Both the position numbers and the translations under genes were made by a program. A stretch of DNA of 64,000 bases from Nocardia inohanensis NBRC 100128. GTDB taxonomy: Bacteria; Actinomycetota; Actinomycetes; Mycobacteriales; Mycobacteriaceae. The stretch spans positions 868,001 through 932,000 of the forward strand of contig NZ_BDBK01000001.1 of the NCBI RefSeq assembly GCF_001612945.1, read 5' to 3'. Within the stretch, counting starts at the first letter, position 1. Every line of letters begins with the position of its first letter. Below, in pieces: positions 60,135 through 64,000 of this stretch. The notes under the pieces were generated by a model. That model was not told the DNA's origin and did no database searches. It was given only the letters and a program-made list of their open reading frames with translations.

Positions 60135-61594
60135 GGCTTCTCGCTGTTCGATCGATGGGGCAGCCCGAGGGCGGAGTAGAGCACGGCGAGCGATTCGTCG
60201 GCCAGGCGCTCGGCGCGCTCGGCGGCGACGGCGGTCTCGATATAGGTGAAGTTCCAGTGCAAGGCGTCGTGGCTGGTGTTCACGCTCGCCACGAAATTCC
60301 CGCTGATGGAGATCCCGGCCACGAACTGCGCGCCGGAGAATCTCCATTCGCCGACGCGGTCGGGGAAGTCGTAGCGGCCGATATTGGACAGGCAGATATT
60401 GCCGTTGCCCCGGGTATCGACCAGTTTCACCGCGCGGGCACTGGTGGCGGGCGATGCGGGGCAGATCGCGGGCAGCAGGGCGATCTGCGCCAGATGCTGA
60501 CGGAATCGCTTGCGCCGCCGCAGTTGCCGATTGACCGACCGCGCGACCGGCCAGAAATCGGCGGCGGGGCCGAAACGCGGCGTCGACGGGACGGTGGCGA
60601 CATACGCGCCGACCTCGTCGCTCGACACCGGCGGCCGCAAATCGTCGCGGAAGTTCATCGGCGCGCCGATCGTCACCCGGCCCGATTCACCCGCGGCCGC
60701 TACGTTTCCGTACGCCTGCGCCATGGCAGCCGTGAGCGCACCGTGCACCGTGACTTCCTCTGCGGCGCAGCGTGCCAGGAGCGCGGCCAGGGTGTCCGCG
60801 GCGAGCTCGCGATGCACCAGGCGACTGTGCCGCTCCGTCGCGGTGACCGCCCGCTGCGCGGGAAGCCGGCGAGGGCGCAGCGCCGCACCGGCGATCTGAT
60901 CCACCAGGCCCGAGCCGAGCGCAGTCAGCACCCCCGGAGCGCCTCGAAACATCGTGGGCAGCATGGCGTCCGGAGCGGGGAGGGCACTTCTGGCCCCGCG
61001 CGCCTCGGGAGCGGCCCCGGCATCCCGGGTCCCGGGGTCCGGTCGGTTCCAAGTGGCAGCTGCCGGGAGATCGCCGCCCGCGACGTTGCTATCCGATCCC
61101 GGGGAAGCATGCCCGAGCTGCCCCGGGACGGCTGCTGCGAGTTCGATCAGTCGCCGCAGCAGCGTCAATGCCGTGGTCGCGTCCGCGATCACATGCGAGA
61201 CCGTCAACAGCAGGTCGTGTGTTTCCCCGCCGTCGCCCGTCCGGGTGCGGACGTCGGTGATGCGGGCCAGGGGCCGAATCTCGCTGTCGAGTGCGGTGTT
61301 CAGCTCGACCTCGTCGACCCGGCGCTCCCAGGTCGTATCGTCCACGATCGCGATCGGGAGGTGCGGGTCGGCGGCGGGGACGAAGGCCGGGGCGGTGCCG
61401 TCGGCCGCGCTGACGATGCTCACCCGCAGCAGCGGATGTTCCGCGGTCAGCGCCTGGGCAGCGGTGCGCAGCGTGTGCTCGGGCAGGTCGCCGTGCAACC
61501 GCACCCGCGCCACCACATTCAGTGGTGAGAGCCGGTCGCACACGTGGTACCAGCGTTCACTGGGACTCAGCGGCCGCTGTATCTCGGTATCCAT
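60107..61594 (-). CDS. stand-alone condensation/acyltransferase-domain protein
   Basis: 495 aa chloramphenicol-acetyltransferase-like fold. V-S-H-V-I-A-D (about 137-143) gives the H-x-x-x-D active-site motif (the first His of the NRPS H-H-x-x-x-D-G motif is Ser). It resembles PapA-type or NRPS free-standing condensation proteins that transfer a PCP-bound acyl or aminoacyl group to an alcohol or amine. The ATG overlaps the NRPS stop. It is directly downstream of the NRPS A-PCP-TE, consistent with acceptor condensation on the same intermediate. Confidence 0.82.
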   Translation of the reverse strand: MDTEIQRPLSPSERWYHVCDRLSPLNVVARVRLHGDLPEHTLRTAAQALTAEHPLLRVSIVSAADGTAPAFVPAADPHLPIAIVDDTTWERRVDEVELNTALDSEIRPLARITDVRTRTGDGGETHDLLLTVSHVIADATTALTLLRRLIELAAAVPGQLGHASPGSDSNVAGGDLPAAATWNRPDPGTRDAGAAPEARGARSALPAPDAMLPTMFRGAPGVLTALGSGLVDQIAGAALRPRRLPAQRAVTATERHSRLVHRELAADTLAALLARCAAEEVTVHGALTAAMAQAYGNVAAAGESGRVTIGAPMNFRDDLRPPVSSDEVGAYVATVPSTPRFGPAADFWPVARSVNRQLRRRKRFRQHLAQIALLPAICPASPATSARAVKLVDTRGNGNICLSNIGRYDFPDRVGEWRFSGAQFVAGISISGNFVASVNTSHDALHWNFTYIETAVAAERAERLADESLAVLYSALGLPHRSNSEKPCPTPAMPS

Positions 61595-64000
61595 CAATCG
61601 TTTCCAGAGCTCGATTCCAAGGCGGGGGTGCGGTTGAGCAGGTCGGCGAGCAGCCGCGCCACGATCGCGATATGGGGTTCGGTCATCATGGTCAGGTGAT
61701 CGCCGGGGATCTCCCGGATATCCAACCCGAAAGTGGCCCAACGTTCCCAACCGTTGTCGGCGTCACCGAACATGGTGCCCGCCAGGCGATGCGCGGTCTC
61801 CAGGCTCGCGGGCAGCCCCTCGGCGGCGCGCAGCAGCGTGAAAGGCCGCTGCACCGGCGACATCCGATAGGCCAGGGCGGCTTGGAAATTGGCGTGGAAC
61901 ACCGAGTACAGGCGGCGCACCAGCTGTGGTGAGGAGTCCTGCGGCAGGATCCCGTGTTCGATGGCCTGGCGCAGGATCGAGTCGAAGAGCTCGTCGCGAT
62001 CGGTGGCGGAGGTGTCGAACAGGTGCTCGAGGTCGAGCGTGGCGGCCTCGCTGCCCTTGGCGTACCAGAGCAGTTCACCGAAGAACCAGACGATCAGATC
62101 CCGCTCGTCCACCTGCTCCGGCGGCACCTCGCGCAAGGCCATGGTGTCCAGCAGCACCAGCTGCTCCACCGCCGAATCACCCAGCTGGCGCGCCACTTCC
62201 AGCGCCACGTAGCCGCCGAAGGACCAGCCCGCGATGTGGTAGGGGCCGTGCGGGCGCACCCGGCGGATCGCCGCCACATAGGAGGCGGCCAGCTCCTCGA
62301 CCGTGGTCAACGGCGTCGTGCCCGGCACCGCCCCCGCGGCCTGCAACCCGTACACCGGGCGATCCCCGCCCATATGCCGGACCAGCGGCACGTAGCAGAC
62401 GATATTGCCGCCGATGGGGTGAATCAGGAACAGCGGGGTCGCCCCGGAATCCGAATGCCGCAGGGGCACCAGCGGATCGAAGCTCCGTTCCGCTCCGCCC
62501 GCCCGCACCACGGCCGCCAACCCTGCCGCGGTCGGTGCGGACACGAAGGTCTCCAGCGGCAACTCCACATTCCAGCGCTTGGCCACCGTCATGGCGACCC
62601 GCATGGCGCCGATGGAGGTGCCGCCCGCCGCGAAGAAATCGGTGTCGGCGGCGAACTCGGCGGTGCCGCTGAACTCGGCCAGGATCGCCGCGATCTCCCG
62701 CTCCCATTCGTCGGCCGGAGCCCGCCCCGCCGCCACCGCCACGGGCCGCTCCGCCAACCGGCGCAGCGCGGCGTCGTCGCGCTTCCCGCTCGGCGTCAAC
62801 GGCACCGCATCGATCCAGTGGAATCGGGAAGGCACCATGTGTGCGGGCAGATTCCGTCGCAGTTCTGCCCGCACCGTATCGACCGCCGGGGCCTCGGCGC
62901 CGGGAGCGGCGACCAGGAAGGCATCCAGCACCGCGTCGATGCCCGCCAGTCTGCGGGCGACGACGGCCGCCTGCTCCACCCCGGCGATCTCGGCGAGCGC
63001 GAACTCCACCTCGGCGCATTCGACGCGATAGCCGCGCACCTTCACCTGCGTATCGGTGCGGCCCAGGCAGACGATCTCACCGCCCGGCAGCGCCACGCCG
63101 AGATCGCCCGTGCGGTAACGGATTCCGCCGCCGCTGTCGGCGACGAACCGCTGTGCCGTGAGCTCCGGCCGCCCCTCGTATCCGCGCGCGAGCCCGCTGC
63201 CGGACAGATAGATCTCACCGGGTATCCCAGCCGGGACCGGACGCAACCGCTCGTCGAGCAGGTCCACTCCGGCGGCACCGACCACATCGCCGATGGGCGG
63301 CAGCCCGGGGAACCTGTCGGGCGACCCGCTCATCGCACAGGCCAGCGCCACATGCGATTCCGTCGGCCCGTATTGGTTCTCCACCACCACACCGGGATTG
63401 GCGGCCGCCAGCGCCCGGATCTCGGGCGTGATCCGCAACTGCTCACCGGAGGAGACCAGCGCCCGCAGCGTCGTCGGATAGACCCCGGTCGCCCGCGCCG
63501 CCTCGGCCAGCGCCTGCAATGCCACGTACGGCAGATACATGCGCGCCACACCGCTGTCCGCGACGAGCCGCACCAGCGCCGCCGGATCCTTGCGCTGCTC
63601 CTCGCTGATCAACCGCAGTGTGCCGCCCTCGGCCAGCGTCGCGAAGATCTCCTGAAACGACACGTCGAACGACAACGGCGCGAACTGCAACGTCACCCCG
63701 TCCGGTGCGGCGGTGGCCGAACGCCGCTGCCAGCGCACCAGATTCGCGAGCCCGCGATGCGGCATGGCCACACCCTTCGGCTCGCCGGTCGACCCGGAGG
63801 TGAACAGCACGTAGGCGATCGACTCCGGGTGGATCGCGGGCAGCACGCCTTCCGGAACACCTTGCGGCCGCTCGCCAGTGCCTCGGACGTCACGGTCGTC
63901 ACGACTTTCGGCGGTTCGGCCCGGTGGAGTGGTGTGGCCGTCCGCGTTTCCGCCGGCCGCGAGCAGTTCCGCTGTGCCGGTGAGGATTCGGAACGGCTGG
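61594..64000 (-). CDS. NRPS module A-PCP-TE, 5' end outside window
   Basis: The frame stays open to the right edge. Adenylation domain (64000 to about 62760): F-T-S-G-S-T-G-E-P-K-G (A3), F-D-V-S-F-Q-E (A4), N-Q-Y-G-P-T-E (A5), Y-R-T-G-D-L (A7) and G-R-T-D-T-Q-V-K-V-R-G-Y-R (A8). Carrier protein: F-A-A-G-G-T-S-I, with the phosphopantetheine Ser codon at 62614-62616. Thioesterase: G-W-S-F-G-G, with the Ser codon at 62221-62223. A hand-read substrate code is about D-V-Q-Y-V-S-Q-V-A, which I do not trust for prediction. A short product or single-amino-acid loading is expected. Confidence 0.92.
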   Translation of the reverse strand, partial: QPFRILTGTAELLAAGGNADGHTTPPGRTAESRDDRDVRGTGERPQGVPEGVLPAIHPESIAYVLFTSGSTGEPKGVAMPHRGLANLVRWQRRSATAAPDGVTLQFAPLSFDVSFQEIFATLAEGGTLRLISEEQRKDPAALVRLVADSGVARMYLPYVALQALAEAARATGVYPTTLRALVSSGEQLRITPEIRALAAANPGVVVENQYGPTESHVALACAMSGSPDRFPGLPPIGDVVGAAGVDLLDERLRPVPAGIPGEIYLSGSGLARGYEGRPELTAQRFVADSGGGIRYRTGDLGVALPGGEIVCLGRTDTQVKVRGYRVECAEVEFALAEIAGVEQAAVVARRLAGIDAVLDAFLVAAPGAEAPAVDTVRAELRRNLPAHMVPSRFHWIDAVPLTPSGKRDDAALRRLAERPVAVAAGRAPADEWEREIAAILAEFSGTAEFAADTDFFAAGGTSIGAMRVAMTVAKRWNVELPLETFVSAPTAAGLAAVVRAGGAERSFDPLVPLRHSDSGATPLFLIHPIGGNIVCYVPLVRHMGGDRPVYGLQAAGAVPGTTPLTTVEELAASYVAAIRRVRPHGPYHIAGWSFGGYVALEVARQLGDSAVEQLVLLDTMALREVPPEQVDERDLIVWFFGELLWYAKGSEAATLDLEHLFDTSATDRDELFDSILRQAIEHGILPQDSSPQLVRRLYSVFHANFQAALAYRMSPVQRPFTLLRAAEGLPASLETAHRLAGTMFGDADNGWERWATFGLDIREIPGDHLTMMTEPHIAIVARLLADLLNRTPALESSSGND

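Overview
The window is high-GC actinobacterial DNA, almost certainly from Nocardia or a close mycolic-acid-containing relative. The signs are codons rich in G/C at the third position, GTG and TTG starts with AGGAGG-type ribosome sites, an MTB12-like lipoprotein, a decaprenyl-phosphate phosphoribosyltransferase-like UbiA protein, DUF5753/DUF397 gene pairs and many F420/flavin oxidoreductases. I see no rRNA, tRNA, CRISPR array, insertion sequence or phage block. The content is accessory chromosome: small metabolic and regulatory units, mostly 1-4 genes each. Both ends are cut inside genes (an MFS transporter at the left, an NRPS at the right).

Left part (1-13.2 kb). A sulfonate/nitrate-type ABC binding lipoprotein diverges from a nitroreductase and an FMN reductase. 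Then come a secreted cyclophilin, a coupled SnoaL/LLM pair, a class C beta-lactamase-like hydrolase divergent from an XRE regulator, an SDR, YaeQ, a membrane EEP-fold phosphatase, an FAD monooxygenase, a small secreted protein, a microbial-type PARG (TIGR02452) and an ACT-domain protein.

Middle-left (13.2-25.5 kb). A BlaI repressor with a perfect operator palindrome, a small two-TM protein, a cysteine synthase-like PLP enzyme overlapping an MFS exporter, and a convergent M56 (BlaR-type) peptidase form what looks like a split BlaI/BlaR circuit around a PLP/MFS cassette. A WYL regulator then diverges from a stand-alone UvrA-like ABC ATPase, followed by GNAT, a large polytopic membrane protein and two flavin/F420 enzymes.

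Middle (25.6-42 kb). Two overlapping genes encode tandem AlkB-like Fe(II)/2OG dioxygenases of unknown substrate, convergent with a Ser/Thr kinase carrying TPR/Sel1-type repeats. After transporters and regulators comes the most unusual unit: a three-gene operon (36.6-40.7 kb) with a secretory-lipase-like hydrolase carrying four C-terminal EF-hands, a lysophospholipid acyltransferase-like protein with an H(X4)N motif, and a patatin carrying three EF-hands. It reads as a calcium-linked lipid remodelling system. A UbiA prenyltransferase follows.

Right-middle (42-54.8 kb). MarR and HxlR regulators sit beside small redox-associated membrane proteins. Then comes a gene-poor stretch with a 273-bp duplication of a 68-residue glycine-zipper protein gene, degenerate dispersed repeats, a Nudix hydrolase and several orphan proteins, two of which resemble immunity proteins. 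An ADP-ribosylglycohydrolase and a DUF5753/DUF397 pair follow.

Right end (54.9-64 kb, all minus strand). A single-module NRPS (A-PCP-TE, start outside), a stand-alone condensation-like protein, an SDR, an FAD monooxygenase and an alpha/beta hydrolase are chained by stop/start overlaps. A one-polypeptide E1 alpha/beta 2-oxo acid dehydrogenase lies just downstream. This is a small biosynthetic cluster in which two enzymes lack canonical catalytic residues. A second copy of the BlaI-type operator lies beyond the 3' end of this cluster with no gene assigned to it.
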